In this document: positions 12,673 through 13,889 of the stretch, in pieces | How positions within the stretch are numbered: position 1 is the first letter of the stretch | Layout: each line of letters starts with the position of its first letter | Source of the DNA: an uncultured Acidaminococcus sp. | GTDB lineage: Bacteria > Bacillota > Negativicutes > Acidaminococcales > Acidaminococcaceae | Reading direction: 5' to 3' | DNA: 13,889 nucleotides | Assembly: GCA_900770265.1 (NCBI GenBank) | Contig: CAAGJR010000163.1 | Span: 1-13,889, forward strand | Notes under the pieces: generated by a model | Told to the model about the DNA's origin: nothing | The model's database searches: none | What the model saw: only the letters and a program-made list of their open reading frames with translations | Made by a program: the position numbers and the translations under genes

Positions 12673-13889
12673 ATGACGGTACAGGTTTGGCATGATTCTC
12701 ACAATCCCTATGACCGGTTTCCTTTCGGAGCTGCCCCTGCGGGCAGCTCTGTTTTCCTGCGTCTGGAAACGGACGGCCAGGACCTGGAAGGCCTCACCGT
12801 AACCCTGCGGGTGTGGCAGACCGGGGCGGGGGAGACCGTAACCCCCATGACCCGGGACGGCCATACCTTTACGGCCACCCTGCCCCTGCCCCCAGCCGGC
12901 TGCCTGCTCTGGTACTACTTCATCCTGGAACAGGCCGGCAAACGCTGGTACTACGGCAATAACGCCGGCCAGCTGGGCGGCGTGGGACAGCGCTGGGACA
13001 AGGACCCTGCCAGTTACCAGCTGACCGTCTACGAGAAGGACACCCATACCCCGGACTGGTTCAAGAACGCCATCGTGTACCAGATCTTCCCGGACCGGTT
13101 CCGGAAAGGCCGCAACACCACCGGCACCCTCATGGGCAGGACCGGCGCCGTGATCCACAGCGACTGGAACGACAAGCCCGGCTACTGGAAGGACCCGAAT
13201 ACCGGCGACATCCTGTACTACGACTTCTTCGGGGGCAACCTGGCAGGCATCCGGGAAAAGTTCGACTACCTGAAGAGCCTGGGGGTGACGGCCCTGTACC
13301 TGAACCCGGTGTTCGAAGCCGTGAGCAACCACCGGTACGACACCGCCGATTACCTGAAGCTGGACCCCATGCTGGGCACGAACGAGGAATTCACCCGGTT
13401 CTGCAAGGCTGCCAAAGAAGCGGGCCTGCGGGTGATTTTGGACGGAGTGTTCAGCCATACCGGCGCCGACAGCCGGTACTTCAACAAATTCGGCCATTAC
13501 CCGGAAACGGGGGCGTACCAGTCCAAAAATTCTCCCTACTATTCCTGGTACCGGTTCAAGCACTATCCGGACGACTACGAAGCCTGGTGGGGCGTAAAGG
13601 ACCTGCCCGACGTGGACGAGCTGAACCCCAGCTACCTGAACTTCATCATCCGGGAGCCCCACAGCGTGCTGAAGGAATGGCTGCGCCGGGGCATCAGCGG
13701 CTGGCGGCTGGACGTGATCGACGAGCTGCCGGAACCGTTCCTGCAGATGTTCTACTGCACCCTGAAGCAGCAGGATCCCGACGCCGTGCTCATCGGGGAA
13801 GTGTGGGAGGATGCCTCCAACAAGGTCAGCTACGGAGAGCAGCGCCAGTACCTGTGCGGACGGGACATGGACAGTGCCATGAACTATGC
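12673..13889 (+). CDS. GH13 alpha-glucan hydrolase (neopullulanase/amylopullulanase-like), 3' end missing
   Basis: The window holds 405 codons; the gene runs off the right edge. The start follows AAAAGGAG (12659-12666) by 6 bases. Residues 1 to about 120 look like an N-terminal beta-sandwich starch-binding-type module (CBM34/CBM48-like). The GH13 barrel begins at IVYQIFPDRF (about 134-143). Family motifs follow: YLNPVFEAVSNHRYDTADY, DGVFSH (Asp257, His262), GWRLDVIDEL with nucleophile Asp347, and GEVWED with acid/base Glu376, 29 residues later. This pattern fits the neopullulanase, cyclomaltodextrinase and amylopullulanase group, which cleave alpha-1,4 and sometimes alpha-1,6 bonds. No signal peptide is seen, so a cytoplasmic role in trimming or debranching glycogen or maltodextrin alongside GlgP is inferred. 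It may be co-transcribed with glgA, since no convincing promoter or terminator was seen in the 188-bp gap. Confidence 0.88.
   Translation, partial: MTVQVWHDSHNPYDRFPFGAAPAGSSVFLRLETDGQDLEGLTVTLRVWQTGAGETVTPMTRDGHTFTATLPLPPAGCLLWYYFILEQAGKRWYYGNNAGQLGGVGQRWDKDPASYQLTVYEKDTHTPDWFKNAIVYQIFPDRFRKGRNTTGTLMGRTGAVIHSDWNDKPGYWKDPNTGDILYYDFFGGNLAGIREKFDYLKSLGVTALYLNPVFEAVSNHRYDTADYLKLDPMLGTNEEFTRFCKAAKEAGLRVILDGVFSHTGADSRYFNKFGHYPETGAYQSKNSPYYSWYRFKHYPDDYEAWWGVKDLPDVDELNPSYLNFIIREPHSVLKEWLRRGISGWRLDVIDELPEPFLQMFYCTLKQQDPDAVLIGEVWEDASNKVSYGEQRQYLCGRDMDSAMNY

Overview
The window looks like chromosomal DNA from an anaerobic, GC-rich member of the Firmicutes, most plausibly a diderm Negativicute of the Acidaminococcus kind. 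That placement is an inference from four things: a tripartite tricarboxylate transporter (TctC-type) receptor lipoprotein, a Firmicutes-style GlgC plus GlgD pair, strong GC bias at third codon positions, and dense palindromic intergenic repeats. No rRNA, tRNA, CRISPR array, transposase or phage gene was seen.

Layout. Positions 1-152 (minus) hold the 5' end of a TctC-like solute receptor. Positions 153-879 form a divergent intergenic region with two oppositely oriented copies of a palindromic element (263-523 and 658-829); between them lies an AT-rich strip with the likely gldA promoter and a cluster of TACTG half-sites. gldA (880-1959, plus) encodes a zinc glycerol dehydrogenase. Positions 1960-2261 hold hairpins, a heptamer repeat, a 126-bp near-palindrome and a promoter. 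A MATE-family exporter follows (2262-3626, plus). Positions 3627-4211 are packed with repeats and end in a good sigma-70-type promoter.

The main feature is a compact glycogen operon on the plus strand. glgC (ADP-glucose pyrophosphorylase) is followed by glgD (a degenerate, probably regulatory paralogue), glgP (glycogen phosphorylase), glgB (branching enzyme) and glgA (glycogen synthase). After a 188-bp repeat-bearing gap comes a GH13 alpha-glucan hydrolase, cut by the window end. GlgC/GlgD make ADP-glucose, GlgA polymerises it, GlgB branches the chain, GlgP releases glucose-1-phosphate, and the GH13 enzyme probably trims or debranches glucan. glgB and glgA overlap by 74 bp out of frame, so each has an unusual terminal tail.

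The protein-coding content is ordinary. The least explained material is intergenic. There are two families of structured repeats. Family 1 has GGAACCCACCACC / GGTGGTGGGTTC ends (three copies). Family 2 is a paired-hairpin element built around facing CCCTACG / CGTAGGG motifs (four copies), whose arms differ in sequence but keep base pairing. The most complete family 2 copy can be drawn as a cloverleaf. No new enzymatic or defence system was found.
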